Origin: Phycisphaeraceae bacterium | GTDB lineage: Bacteria > Planctomycetota > Phycisphaerae > Phycisphaerales > UBA1924 | Assembly (NCBI GenBank): GCA_019636675.1 | Contig: JAHBXC010000003.1 | Span: 124,001-188,000 of the forward strand | DNA: 64,000 bases | Reading direction: 5' to 3' | Shown: in pieces, positions 50,899 through 60,013 of the stretch | How positions within the stretch are numbered: position 1 is the first letter of the stretch | Layout of the letters: the number at the start of each line of letters is the position of its first letter | Notes under the pieces: model-generated | Database searches by the model: none | The model's input: only the letters and a program-made list of their open reading frames with translations | Told to the model about the DNA's origin: nothing | Program-made: the position numbers and the translations under genes

Positions 50899-52124
50899 CG
50901 CTTCGCGCGCCGTTCGCGCGCGCGTTCGGCGGCGAAGCGGAGCGCGTTCTCGAGCCCGTCGGCCATCCGCGTGATGGAGTACTTCTGCGTCGCGGTCTGG
51001 TGGGCGTGGGCCGAGAGGCGTTCGCGCAGGGGCTTGTCGGTGAAGAGGCGGCGGAGCGCTTCGACGAGTGCGTCGAGTGAGCCGTGGGTGTAGGTGAGCC
51101 CGTTGCGCTCGTGCTCGAGTGCTTCGATCTCGGGGTTCTGGGTCTCGATGCGATCCGAGGTGACGACGGGGAGGCCGTAGCCCATGGCGTGCAGGATGCT
51201 GAGGCCGATGTTCTGGGGGTAGCAGAAGCAGTCGGCGGCCATGAACCACGGGGCGATGCGTTCTTCCTCGTAGATGGCGCCCAGGAAGCGCGCCCGATCG
51301 CCGAGGTTGAGGGTGGCGGCGAGTTCGCGGAGCCGCTCGTCCTCGGGGCCTGCGCCGATGATGACGGCGGTGGAGGTTGGGAACTCGGCGGTGAGGGCGG
51401 CGACGGCGCGGAGGAGCAGGTCGACGCGGTTCTCGGGGTAGGTGCGCGAGACGAAGAGGACGACGGGGGCGTCGCCGAGGTTCTGTTCGCGCCGGAAGGC
51501 GGCGATGCGCGAGGGGTCCTCGATATAGGGCTGGCGGGCGGCCTGGATGGGGGCCTGGTCGAGCGAGTTGAGTGCGACGAAGACGCGTTCGGGGGCGACG
51601 CCGGAGTCGATGTACTGCTGGGCGACGGACTCGCTGTAGAGGGCGATCGCGTCGGCGAGACCGACGACCTTGCGCCGGATCCATTTGCGGTGGGGGGCTT
51701 CGCGTTTGGAGTAGCCGTGGCCCCAGAGGACGGTTCCGATGCCGGCGCGGCGCGCCTTGAGGAGGGAGGGGATGAGGGAGAGGAAGCGAGTGTTCCAGGC
51801 GACGGTGGTGGCGTCGAGGGCGCCGGGCTGGAGCTTGCGGAGGAAGACGGAGTCCCACATGAAGTTCTTGTAGACGACGCGCATCTCGCGGAACTCGGCG
51901 TCGAGGTCGGGGGCGTCGACGTTGGGGAGGGCCATCTTGCCGTAGAGGACCTTGAGTTGGACCCCGGGCCGGTTGGAGAGCTCTCGGTAGCAGGGGACCC
52001 GGAACTTGGGCATCGCGGACTGCTGGAGCATGAACCGGAGGGGCCTGGCGGCGGGGTCGGCGCCGGCGCTGGGCCCGGCGCTGGTCTGATTGGTCCGGGC
52101 GATGTCTTGGGTCCGGGTGGGCAT
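50895..52124 (-). CDS. Glycosyltransferase family 4
   Basis: A 409-residue GT-B enzyme with FMLQQSAMPKFRVPCYRELS near the start of the acceptor half. GTVLWGHGYSKREAPHRKWI (the GHG motif) follows. The donor half has VVLFVSRTYPENRVDLLLRA, VIIGAGPEDERLRELAATL and the catalytic region ADCFCYPQNIGLSILHAMGY. The N-terminal ~30 residues are extended and disordered. The ATG at 52124 is preceded by TATACT with a six-base spacing, predicting a leaderless mRNA. Stop codons of this and the convergent GT4 gene overlap within the four bases TTAA. Confidence 0.92.
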   Translation of the reverse strand: MPTRTQDIARTNQTSAGPSAGADPAARPLRFMLQQSAMPKFRVPCYRELSNRPGVQLKVLYGKMALPNVDAPDLDAEFREMRVVYKNFMWDSVFLRKLQPGALDATTVAWNTRFLSLIPSLLKARRAGIGTVLWGHGYSKREAPHRKWIRRKVVGLADAIALYSESVAQQYIDSGVAPERVFVALNSLDQAPIQAARQPYIEDPSRIAAFRREQNLGDAPVVLFVSRTYPENRVDLLLRAVAALTAEFPTSTAVIIGAGPEDERLRELAATLNLGDRARFLGAIYEEERIAPWFMAADCFCYPQNIGLSILHAMGYGLPVVTSDRIETQNPEIEALEHERNGLTYTHGSLDALVEALRRLFTDKPLRERLSAHAHQTATQKYSITRMADGLENALRFAAERARERRAKR

Positions 52125-52130
52125 GTGTCG

Positions 52131-52136
52131 AGTATA
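52131..52136 (-). promoter_or_regulatory. -10 box TATACT, leaderless promoter
   Basis: TATACT on the minus strand, then CGACAC, then the ATG at 52124. It is the cleanest -10 among the leaderless set besides the one at 44138. Confidence 0.55.
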
Positions 52137-52209
52137 GAGGGCGGGCCCGAACGCCCGGCGCGTCGGGGTCGTACGCTGGTGTGAGCTGGACCAAAGGAGC
52201 GGATGCGGC

Positions 52210-53067
52210 ATGAGATTTCCGGACTTTCTGATCATCGGCGCGATGAAGTCGGGGACCACGACGCTGTATCGCGACCTGCAGACGAACCCGTCGATCTTCA
52301 TGCCCGAGGACAAGGAGCCCCACTCGCTGTGCGACGACGCGGTGCTCACGCCGGCGGGTCGCGAGGCGTACGCGCGTCTGTTCAGGCCTGCGCGCGAGGA
52401 CCAGTTGTGCGGCGAGGCGTCGACGGGGTACACGAAGCTGCCGGACTATCCCGGGGTGGTGGGTCGTGCGGCGGCGACGCTGCCCGGGCACGCGAAGTTC
52501 ATCTATGTGGTGCGCGACCCGATCGCGCGTCTGGTGAGCCATCATCACCACGCGCTGACGGAGGGTCGGTGCTCGTCGTCGATCGAGGAGGCGCTGCGGG
52601 AGCTTCCGGAGTTGATCGAGTACTCGAGGTACTGGACGCAGGTGCGGCCCTGGGTGGATCGCTTCGGCGCGGAGCGCGTGCGCGTGGTGGTGTTCGAGTC
52701 GATGGTGAAGGACCGGGTGGGGGCCTGCGTGTCGCTGTGCGAGTGGCTGGGGGTGAGGGCTCGCCCCGAGCTTGTCGATCCGGGGACGGTGCACAACGCG
52801 AGCGAGCGGAAGCCGGTGCTGACCGGGGGGTGGCGGGCGTTGCAGCAGTCGTGGGTGTACCAGAGGGCGTTGCGTCCGGTGCTGTCTCACACGGTGCGTC
52901 GGACGCTGCGAGAATCGCTGCTTCCGAAGGCGCCGGAGCGTCCGGGGGGGCCGAGCGAGGGGGTGCTGGAGCGTCTGAGGGCGGAGTTCGCGCCGGAGGT
53001 GCGGGAATTGCGGCGTATCGTGGGGGGTTCGGGCGAAGAGTGGTTGTCGAAGTACGACGGGGGCTGA
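52210..53067 (+). CDS. Sulfotransferase
   Basis: A 285-residue PAPS-dependent enzyme. The 5'-phosphosulfate loop is in FLIIGAMKSGTTTLYRDLQT (AMKSGTTTL, at ~10-18). CGEASTGYTKLPDYPG follows, then the 3'-phosphate site in FIYVVRDPIARLVSHHHHAL with RDPxxRxxS. It resembles heparan-sulfate-type N/O-sulfotransferases. AAGGAG lies 11 bases before the ATG. It is divergent from the GT4 gene at 52124 and followed by the Wzy-like protein after 53 bases. It is the third sulfotransferase of the island. Confidence 0.92.
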   Translation: MRFPDFLIIGAMKSGTTTLYRDLQTNPSIFMPEDKEPHSLCDDAVLTPAGREAYARLFRPAREDQLCGEASTGYTKLPDYPGVVGRAAATLPGHAKFIYVVRDPIARLVSHHHHALTEGRCSSSIEEALRELPELIEYSRYWTQVRPWVDRFGAERVRVVVFESMVKDRVGACVSLCEWLGVRARPELVDPGTVHNASERKPVLTGGWRALQQSWVYQRALRPVLSHTVRRTLRESLLPKAPERPGGPSEGVLERLRAEFAPEVRELRRIVGGSGEEWLSKYDGG

Positions 53068-53120
53068 GACCCGGAGACTCGTGGTATGCCGCGGCGTGAG
53101 TCGCGGCGGGAAGGCCGAAG

Positions 53121-54485
53121 ATGTCGACGAAGATGCTTGCCGCGATCCTGGGGATCATGTCCGTCGCGATTCTCGCGAAGATGATGATGGACCACCTGCG
53201 TGGTCGTCACCCGCTGATGTCGCTGAGGAACTTCGCGCTGCTGGGGCTGGTGCTTTTCCAGAGCGCGAGCGGGATGACGCACCTGTGGGTGGGTGACTAC
53301 CGGAAGTACCCGGTGTATCAGCCGGAGGAGTCTGGCCTGACCTTCCTGCTGATGCTGACGGTGTTCACGGTGCTGTTTTTCGTGTTTTACAAGTGGGGTT
53401 GGCCTTCGCGGACGCTGGCGAAGTGGACGCCGAAGTCGACGGCGGTGCCACCGGACAGCGTGCTGATCATCATGGCGTGCGTGTTCACGGTGGTGGCGGG
53501 TGTTCTGCGCGTCGGGGTGAATGTGCCGCTGATCGGCATTCTGGCGTCGCTGCTGGGTCTGGGTTTCGCGGCGATCGCGTGCGGGCTGGCGGGCTGGGTG
53601 TGGGGCAAGCAGCTGTGGAACCCGATGCTCGCGGGCATCGCGGGCGGGGTGTTCCTGGTGAACGCGCTGGTGGCGATCACGGGCGAGTTCGGTCGTCGGA
53701 ACCTGGTGGCGGTTGGGGCGGCGTTGCTGTGGGGGATGTTCCACAGCCGGCTGAAGCACCTGCCGCCCATGAAGAGCCTGCAGATCATGGGCGCGCTGGC
53801 GGTGCCCCCGGTGATCATCGTGGCGATGTTCACGGCGGTGCGCACGGCGGGCGATTTCAGCCGCTCGGCGACGCAGCACGTGCAGGCGATGACGCAGGGG
53901 AGTCTGAAGACGGGCATGGTGGACCTGCTGTCGGGTCAGGGCACGGCGGCGGCGTCGCTGTTCGTGATCGAGCGGTACCCGGCGGTGCACCAGGGCGGGT
54001 TCCTGCAGTCGGCGATGTACTCGTTCGCGGCGCCGATCCCGCGGGCGTGGTGGACGACGAAGCCGATGCCCCTGAGCACGGAGATCGCGTCGAAGGCGGA
54101 CATCCCCGGGGTGACGCACGATCGCATCACGCTTCCGCCCGGGATCATCGGGTACGCGCGCGCCGAGGGGAACTGGATCGCGGTGGTGTTCTACGCGTTC
54201 TTCTTCGCGGCGCTGATCCGGTACTTCGATCAGTTGTCCTGGCTGTCGGTGAGCCCGCTGGTGATCATGCCGATCGGCGCGCAGCTTGGGCAGATCCTCG
54301 GGTTGTTCCGTGGCGACCCGGGGCTGTTCATGAGCGCGTACATGATGACCTTCGCGATGTCCTACGGGATCTGCGTGGTGCTCGCGAAGGTGCTGGAGCG
54401 GACGGGCGCGCCGAAGTTCGCGTACGAGCAGACGCCGGACCCTGCCCTGGAAGAGGCGGAGCCCGGCGTTGCGTACGGTGACTGA
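53121..54485 (+). CDS. Multi-span membrane protein, candidate Wzy-type polymerase
   Basis: A 454-residue protein with about ten to eleven membrane helices. A large extracytoplasmic loop lies near residues 240-330 (IERYPAVHQGGFLQSAMYSF then PRAWWTTKPMPLSTEIASKA). A long loop between the last third of the helices is typical of O-antigen/EPS polymerases and of the O-Ag ligase type. Sequence similarity is not decisive. It is cotranscribed with the sulfotransferase upstream (53 bases). A GGAAGG ribosome site is near the ATG. With the Wzx-like protein at 56024 it would complete a Wzx/Wzy export route. Confidence 0.6.
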   Translation: MSTKMLAAILGIMSVAILAKMMMDHLRGRHPLMSLRNFALLGLVLFQSASGMTHLWVGDYRKYPVYQPEESGLTFLLMLTVFTVLFFVFYKWGWPSRTLAKWTPKSTAVPPDSVLIIMACVFTVVAGVLRVGVNVPLIGILASLLGLGFAAIACGLAGWVWGKQLWNPMLAGIAGGVFLVNALVAITGEFGRRNLVAVGAALLWGMFHSRLKHLPPMKSLQIMGALAVPPVIIVAMFTAVRTAGDFSRSATQHVQAMTQGSLKTGMVDLLSGQGTAAASLFVIERYPAVHQGGFLQSAMYSFAAPIPRAWWTTKPMPLSTEIASKADIPGVTHDRITLPPGIIGYARAEGNWIAVVFYAFFFAALIRYFDQLSWLSVSPLVIMPIGAQLGQILGLFRGDPGLFMSAYMMTFAMSYGICVVLAKVLERTGAPKFAYEQTPDPALEEAEPGVAYGD

Positions 54486-54512
54486 GGTGTTCGAACGGGA
54501 GATCGAGCGCGG

Positions 54513-55703
54513 TCAGCCGCCTCGACGGACCTGCGCGCCGGTGCGCACGACGCCTGCGCCCTGCAGGATCGTCTGGAGGACGCCGACCCGGTAGCCCATG
54601 GACTCGGCGCGAGCGCGGAAGTCGCGGTACTCGCGCGCCGACCACCCGCCGCCGACCATGAGGGCGACGACCTCGGAGCCGGGGTTGACCGCCTGATAGA
54701 CATCGAGGGGGGGCAGGGTGTCGATGGTGAAGCGGCCGCCGGTCTGGGCCGATCGGCTGGAGCAGGCGACGATGGTGGGCGCTTCGGCGACCATGGGGCC
54801 GGCGGGCAGGAGTCGCTCGGTGGAGATGGTGATGCCTCGGAGGTCGCTGCGGCTGTTGAGGTAGGTCAGCAGGTCGAGGGTGATGCCCCGGTCGCGCGGG
54901 CCGGCCTCGCGATGGGGGGGCAGGTTGACGTTGGGGGGCATATCGCGTGTGTTGAGGAGCGAGCTGGCGGCGTCGAGGCCCACGGCGTGGAAGCCGAGGT
55001 CCTTGATCTGCTTGATGGTGTCGCCCACGAATGCGAAGTCCTCGCGGGTGAGGAAGCGGTGGTCGGGGTTGGCGGCGGTGCCGAAGTTGGGCGCGTAGAC
55101 GCCGCCGAGCCAGAAGCCGAAGGTGACGCCCCGATCGTTCCACTTGCGGACGAAGGCGGGCCAGGAGGCGCGCATGGCGGGGGTCTGTGTCTCCGGGGTG
55201 AACCAGGACATGACGCGCGCGGAGAGGTGGGTGGGGTCGTCGCTCTGGACGTGGGCGCCGCTCCAGAACCAGAACCAGATGTCCTTGAAGCCGGCGTCGG
55301 CGAGGTCCTGGATGTAGGGGTCGAGGACGTCCCAGCCGCGGTTGGGGAAGTCGCCCATGCGGGTGTTCCAGCCGCGCGGGTTGTTGCGTCGCTCGGCCTC
55401 GGTGGTGGGCGGGTAGGCGATGAAGACAGCGGCGAAGGCGTCGGTTCTGGCGTCGTATTTGGCGGGGAAGGTGATGAGGTCGCGTCGGCGTGTTGGGCCG
55501 TGCTGGACGAGGTAGGGCGCTTCGCGCGCCGAGGGCAGGTTGATGATCTCGTCGGGGTCGTGGCTGGAGGACGAGCCCATGCGGTCGTTGATGCGTGCGG
55601 CGCGTGCGATGTCTTCGTCGCAGTCGCCCAGCGGGCACGCGCAGGCCGACGCGAGGAGGCATGCCCCTGCGAGGAACGAGGTGACGAATGAGTAACGCGG
55701 CAT
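54513..55703 (-). CDS. Exported lipoprotein with TIM-barrel-like domain, unknown
   Basis: A 396-residue protein. The signal peptide (SFVTSFLAGACLLASAC) ends in LASAC, so Cys21 is probably lipidated. The mature part is rich in Trp, Asp and Arg, with DAGFKDIWFWFWSGAHVQSD, WNDRGVTFGFWLGGVY, QIKDLGFHAVGLDAA and FRARAESMGYRVGVLQT. The alternating beta-strand/helix pattern looks like a TIM barrel as in glycoside hydrolases or related lyases, but no catalytic pair could be named. GGAG lies 7-10 bases before the ATG at 55703. It lies beside the flippase and Wzy-like genes, so a polysaccharide-trimming enzyme is one idea. Confidence 0.6.
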   Translation of the reverse strand: MPRYSFVTSFLAGACLLASACACPLGDCDEDIARAARINDRMGSSSSHDPDEIINLPSAREAPYLVQHGPTRRRDLITFPAKYDARTDAFAAVFIAYPPTTEAERRNNPRGWNTRMGDFPNRGWDVLDPYIQDLADAGFKDIWFWFWSGAHVQSDDPTHLSARVMSWFTPETQTPAMRASWPAFVRKWNDRGVTFGFWLGGVYAPNFGTAANPDHRFLTREDFAFVGDTIKQIKDLGFHAVGLDAASSLLNTRDMPPNVNLPPHREAGPRDRGITLDLLTYLNSRSDLRGITISTERLLPAGPMVAEAPTIVACSSRSAQTGGRFTIDTLPPLDVYQAVNPGSEVVALMVGGGWSAREYRDFRARAESMGYRVGVLQTILQGAGVVRTGAQVRRGG

Positions 55704-56023
55704 GCGGGTGCTCCTGAGTTCGAGTAGCCACGCGAGCGTCGAAGCGATGGCGCGGCGAGCGGGTTGCCAGAGAGAGTGTCGTCGCATCGTCATCGTGGGT
55801 TTGCTCGGGAGGGGGACAGCGTCGAGAGCGGGCGCAGCTGGCGCGAGTCGGGGCCCTCGGGGGGGCGAGCGGGGTGTGCCGGGCGTGCCGGGGGGCGGGT
55901 TGGTTTCTTCGGGTCGGTTGCTTGACAGCGTGGTGCGGCTAGTCTTGGCCGGTCTGGACGCGTCTTGGGGCTCGTGAGTCGCGGGGTCATCCAGCGGCAG
56001 GCGGTGTGTGCGAGGATCGGTGC
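55704..56023. other. Divergent region between lipoprotein and flippase genes
   Basis: A 320-base gap with no gene seen and none of the dispersed repeats. It is GC-rich with a G tract (55850-55905). No convincing -35/-10 pair could be assigned for either gene. Confidence 0.4.
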
Positions 56024-57703
56024 ATGGCGAGCGAGCTGAAGCGTGGGGCGGTCCGGATACTGACGAACTACACGCGCCTGCTGTTCACGGTTTTTCTTGG
56101 ACTGGCCCTGGTTCCTGTGCTGCTGCGCGGCGTGGGGACGGACCTGTACGGGCTCTGGGTGGTGATCGCGTCGGCTGTGGGCATCGGCGAGATGTTCCGG
56201 GACATCGTGCGCTTGTGCATGAATCGGGAGCTGGGCGCGGCGCTGCACTCGAAGGACGAGGGCGAGTTCGCGAGGGTCTACAACTCGGCGATCTTCCTGA
56301 GCGTGGGCGCGGCGGGGCTGGCGCTGGCGACCTTCGCGGCGCTGGCGGTGTGCGCGCCGCTGCTGTCGATCCCCGACGAGCTGCTGTGGACGGCGCGGGT
56401 GTTCATCGCGTGCAAGGCGGCGTCGTCGATCGTGTGGATCGCGCTGACGCCGCAGCTCAACATGAACCTCGTGACGGAGCGGATGGGCTGGCACAACCTG
56501 TGGCTGGTGCTGGACCGCGCGTCGCAGCTGACGGCGGCGGTGGTGATCTTCTTCGTGTTCGGGCTGGCGTCGGGCGGGGCTGACGCCGACCCGGCGGAGG
56601 CGTCGCGCGCGTTCGTGTGGTTCGGCGTGGTGGCGGCGTGCATCTCGATCACGATCGCGCTGGCGGCGCTGTTCACGATCGTGCGTCTGCAGCGCGGTCT
56701 GCGCCCCCGGCCCTGGCTGGCGACGCGTCAGAGCGTGCGCTCGCTGCTGCGCACCAGCTCGTGGAACGCGGTGACGGTGACGGCGATGAACCTGCACACG
56801 CGCGTGGACCACCTGATCATGAACGTCGCGTTCGGGCTGGTGGGCAACGCGGTGTTCGGGGTGGCGTCGCAGCTGGGCGCGTATGTGCGGATGCTGACCG
56901 TCGGCATGACCGAGGGCCTGGACGCGGTGACGGCGCGGTTCAGCACGACGAAGTCGGGCGAGGCGCTGCGCGAGCTGTTGAAGCACTCGACGCGGATGCA
57001 CGCGGCGGTCGCCGTGCCGGCGGCGGCGCTGGTGATCGTGCTCGCGGAGCCGGCGCTGCGCCTGTGGGTCGGCCGCTACATGGCGAGCCCGGACGAGACG
57101 ATCCCTGCGGCGGTCGTGCTGACGCGCCTGCTGATCATCGGGTACAGCATCCGCGCCGTGTCGGAGTGCTGGACGCGCGTGGCGTACGGCGCCGGGCACG
57201 TAGCGCGGTATGCGAAGTGGGTCCTCGCCGGGGGCGTCGCGAACCCGGTCCTGGCGGTGCTGTTCCTCGCGACGCTGCCGGGGGGCGACGACCTGCAGGG
57301 CGCGCGGTTCATGTCGCCCGCGCTGGCGTTCGTCGTGTCGATGGTCGTGTTCCACTTCGGCGTCCTGCCGGTGGTGTGCGCGAGGGCGCTGGGCGTGCCT
57401 CTGAGCGCGCTGCTGCGCCCGATCCTTCGCCCGGTGGTGGTCGCGGGCTTTGCGCTGCCTTCGCTGCTGGCGTTCCACGCGCTGGTGGACGAATGGACGG
57501 TGTTCTGGCTGGCGTCGGCGGCGGCGAGCTACGGCGCGCTCGTGGCGGCGCTGACCTGGTTCGTGGTGCTCGACTCGAAGGAGCGCGGGATGTTCGTGGG
57601 GGCGGGGCGTCGTCGCCTGCCCGGGAGCGGGCGTCGTCGCTCAGGGAGCGCGCACGTGGCCGGGGACGAGGACGAGGTCGTAGACGATCGGACGATGATC
57701 TGA
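56024..57703 (+). CDS. Wzx-type polysaccharide flippase
   Basis: A 559-residue membrane protein of the MATE/MOP type with about 12-14 helices. It opens with an amphipathic RGAVRILTNYTRLLFTVFLG and LVPVLLRGVGTDLYGLWVVI, a classic Wzx N-terminus. A MNLHTRVDHLIMNVAFG pattern marks helix 7 and VWVGRYMASPDETIPAAVV lies near 350. It would flip lipid-linked repeat units across the inner membrane. The C-terminal ~45 residues are Arg/Gly-rich and cytoplasmic. Its last 63 bases overlap the 3' end of the convergent endonuclease-like gene. Confidence 0.88.
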   Translation: MASELKRGAVRILTNYTRLLFTVFLGLALVPVLLRGVGTDLYGLWVVIASAVGIGEMFRDIVRLCMNRELGAALHSKDEGEFARVYNSAIFLSVGAAGLALATFAALAVCAPLLSIPDELLWTARVFIACKAASSIVWIALTPQLNMNLVTERMGWHNLWLVLDRASQLTAAVVIFFVFGLASGGADADPAEASRAFVWFGVVAACISITIALAALFTIVRLQRGLRPRPWLATRQSVRSLLRTSSWNAVTVTAMNLHTRVDHLIMNVAFGLVGNAVFGVASQLGAYVRMLTVGMTEGLDAVTARFSTTKSGEALRELLKHSTRMHAAVAVPAAALVIVLAEPALRLWVGRYMASPDETIPAAVVLTRLLIIGYSIRAVSECWTRVAYGAGHVARYAKWVLAGGVANPVLAVLFLATLPGGDDLQGARFMSPALAFVVSMVVFHFGVLPVVCARALGVPLSALLRPILRPVVVAGFALPSLLAFHALVDEWTVFWLASAAASYGALVAALTWFVVLDSKERGMFVGAGRRRLPGSGRRRSGSAHVAGDEDEVVDDRTMI

Positions 57704-58678
57704 GTTGAACGCCGGGCCGACGCGCACGCGCGTGCAGACGAACTCGCGGGTGGTGAACACGCGGTCGATGGGGAGCGAGACGACGGGCGAGAGCTCGGCG
57801 GGCCATGTGCCTGCGCCGAAGGGGCGCGCCCACCCGCGCATGCCGGACTCTCGGCGCAGCGTCCTGTGGACCCGGCCCATGGGCGTGGAGTTGATGTCGC
57901 CGGCCAGGATGGTGGGGACGCTGTCGCGCTCGTAGACGGCGCGGGCGCGGGTCGCGATGGTGCGCGTGTCGCGCAGCGCGATGTCGAAGTCGCGCTGGGT
58001 TCGTGGGGATCGGAGGTGGAGCCCGGTGATGCGGATCTCGCGCCCGTCGCGCAGGGTCGTGCGCGAGGCGCGCTGGACGGCGTGCGTGAGCAGGTGGGGG
58101 CGCACCGCGTCGTCGCCCTCGATGCGCAGAGGGTCGGGGGCCAGGGGCGTGCGGCTGTAGATATGGAACGAGAGCTCTCGCCCGGGGTCCGCCTGCACGC
58201 GATAGGGATGGAGCGAGAGCGCCCTGTCCCAGTCGCCCGTGGTGTATCGCATGGGCTCGACGAGCACGAGGAAGTCGGCGTCCTGCTCGACGAACCACCG
58301 GAGAAAGTCGTTGTCGTGGAGCGATTTGACATGCAGCCCGTTGTAGACCACGACGCGCACCGGCGTGCCGGCCGGATCGCGCCATGGCAGGGGCGTGTCG
58401 CGGCAGGACCAGAGCACCATGCCCCACAGCGCCAGCGTGGGCAGCGCGAAGCCCGGCGCGCGCCGGCGCGGGCCGAAGACGACCAGCGCGATCACGATGA
58501 GCGAGAGCAGCGCCGCGGCGTGGGGCAGCGCGTGCGAGACGATGTCGAGCGTGCGCGGGCGCTGGGTCCACACAGCGAGCGCCACGAGCGACCACAGCGC
58601 CAGGCGCGTCGCCCAGCGCTCGGCGCGACGGGCGAGCGAGGCGCGTGCGCGCGACGGGTTACGCTCGCGCCGGGTCAC
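57641..58678 (-). CDS. Endonuclease/exonuclease/phosphatase-family membrane protein
   Basis: A 345-residue protein with two or three N-terminal membrane helices (28-105). An EEP-fold catalytic domain follows with VRVVVYNGLHVKSLHDNDFL, VLVEPMRYTT (the Glu metal site region), ILAGDINSTPMGRVHRTL with catalytic Asp/Asn, and FNSDHRPIVYDLVLVPG with the His. The same fold covers DNases, sphingomyelinases and inositol phosphatases; an exported or membrane-anchored phosphodiesterase is likely. It starts at a GTG directly after the stop of the upstream HTH membrane protein (TGAGTG). Confidence 0.85.
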   Translation of the reverse strand: MTRRERNPSRARASLARRAERWATRLALWSLVALAVWTQRPRTLDIVSHALPHAAALLSLIVIALVVFGPRRRAPGFALPTLALWGMVLWSCRDTPLPWRDPAGTPVRVVVYNGLHVKSLHDNDFLRWFVEQDADFLVLVEPMRYTTGDWDRALSLHPYRVQADPGRELSFHIYSRTPLAPDPLRIEGDDAVRPHLLTHAVQRASRTTLRDGREIRITGLHLRSPRTQRDFDIALRDTRTIATRARAVYERDSVPTILAGDINSTPMGRVHRTLRRESGMRGWARPFGAGTWPAELSPVVSLPIDRVFTTREFVCTRVRVGPAFNSDHRPIVYDLVLVPGHVRAP

Positions 58679-59605
58679 TCAGGAACGCTTGCCCAGGAAG
58701 AACCCGGCGAGGGTGGCGATGATCGTGACGCCGGCGAGGGCTGCCACGACGATCATCATGCTGCCGGCGATCGTGTCGACCATCTGGGCGGCGCCGACCA
58801 TGCCGAGCACAGCGACGGTGAGCGCCATCGCGAGCGCGAGCGTCGCGCCGAGGGTGAGCCCGCCCACGAGGCCCGAGCCGGCGCCGTCGTAGGGCTCGGC
58901 GGCGATCATCGCGCCGCCTGCCGGCGCGCCGATGCCCCCTGCGCCGACGGAGAGGGGTTCGTCGGACGACGCGCCGGTGGCTTCGAAGAGGCCCGAGGCG
59001 CCGATGGTCTCGGCGGAGGCGTTGTCCTCGCCGGCGTAGATGTCGTCGAGGAGGTTGGCGCCCAGCGAGGTGTCGTCCTTCTCGCGCGTGAGGTCCATGA
59101 GGCCCGAGCCCGAGCCGACGGTCTCCATCGAGGCGGAGTCGTCGAGGAGGGCGCCGAAGCCGCCCTGGTCGTTGACCTGCGTGACGGCGGAGGGGTCGGC
59201 CTGCTCGAGGTCGTCGACATCGAAGACGGAGATGCCCGAGCGCCCGGCGGCGGAGTCGGCGGCGTTGGAGCGCCCGCCCACCGAGGGCGAGGGAGCGGGG
59301 TCTTCGCCCAGGTCGAGGTCGAGGGCCGAGCCACCGGCGGAATCGCCCAGGGAGAGCGAGCCCATGCCGGAGTCGGCGAGGTCGAGGCCCATGCCCGAGT
59401 CGGAGGAGTCGAGGGGGATGCCGCTGAGGTCGGCGCCGAGGTCGTCGTCGGGGGCGAGGAGGTCGACCTGCTCGACCTTGAACATGAGCCTGTCGCCGTC
59501 GCGGAACTCCTGGAGCTGGCCGCTGGAGGACATCTTGCGGACTTCATCCGGGGACTTGTGGAGGCGCTGGGCGGCTTCCTCGAGGGTGTAGAACATCTTG
59601 GCCAT
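58679..59605 (-). CDS. Excisionase-type HTH protein with C-terminal membrane anchor
   Basis: A 308-residue protein. Residues ~3-48 form a MerR/excisionase-type winged helix (YTLEEAAQRLHKSPDEVRKM and SSGQLQEFRDGDRLMFKVEQ). Residues ~50-230 are acidic, Asp/Ser/Gly-rich with loose repeats (DSSDSGMGLDLADSGMGSLS), probably disordered. Two or three membrane helices close the chain (GGLTLGATLALAMALTVAVL and MMIVVAALAGVTIIATLAGF). A DNA-binding head tied to the membrane by an acidic linker is a type seen in planctomycetes; the target is unknown. It is followed without gap by the EEP gene. Confidence 0.75.
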   Translation of the reverse strand: MAKMFYTLEEAAQRLHKSPDEVRKMSSSGQLQEFRDGDRLMFKVEQVDLLAPDDDLGADLSGIPLDSSDSGMGLDLADSGMGSLSLGDSAGGSALDLDLGEDPAPSPSVGGRSNAADSAAGRSGISVFDVDDLEQADPSAVTQVNDQGGFGALLDDSASMETVGSGSGLMDLTREKDDTSLGANLLDDIYAGEDNASAETIGASGLFEATGASSDEPLSVGAGGIGAPAGGAMIAAEPYDGAGSGLVGGLTLGATLALAMALTVAVLGMVGAAQMVDTIAGSMMIVVAALAGVTIIATLAGFFLGKRS

Positions 59606-60013
59606 AGGGGTGGGTCTCCGGTGGTCGAGCGGACAGGACGGCGCAGGGGCGCTGGGTGAGAAAGATAGTACGGCCGGGGGCGGGATGTGTTCTGGGTCGG
59701 GGGAGGTCGAACGGGGGGTGGCGTGGTACGGCGCGGCCGTGCCACGGGGTGAGAGATTCACCGCTGAGGGCGCAGAGGGCGCGGATCAGAGCCCCGGGCG
59801 GGAGAACGGGGCTCGAACCATGGGTGGTTCGTTGATCGCGCCTCGCGCTGATGTGAGCGGGAGAAGTTCACCGCGGAGGACGCGGAGGGCGCGGAGGGGG
59901 GAGAGCGGAGAGAAGATAGAGAGTGAGGAGTGAAGCCGGGAGAACGGGTAGCCCTCATCCGTCTCGCTGCGCGAGACACCTCCTCCCTGTGGGAGAAGGG
60001 GGGAACGCGCGGT
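59606..60013. repeat. Intergenic repeat cluster 11
   Basis: A 408-base gap with TGGTACGGCGCGGCCGTGCCA (59720-59744, a second copy of the palindrome near 3165). It has TTCACCGCTGAGGGCGCAGA and following CGGAGG units (59756-59785), and TTCACCGCGGAGGACGCGGA (59868-59895). It also has GTAGCCCTCATCCGTCTCGC, with TGCGCGAGACACCTCC (59948-59985). No gene was seen. Confidence 0.75.

Noticed and set aside
48778..52890. A 1370-codon minus-strand frame
   Set aside because: Only the last 275 codons (FkbM methyltransferase) make sense; the rest lies antisense to the + strand GT4 gene or out of frame with the minus-strand GT4 gene.
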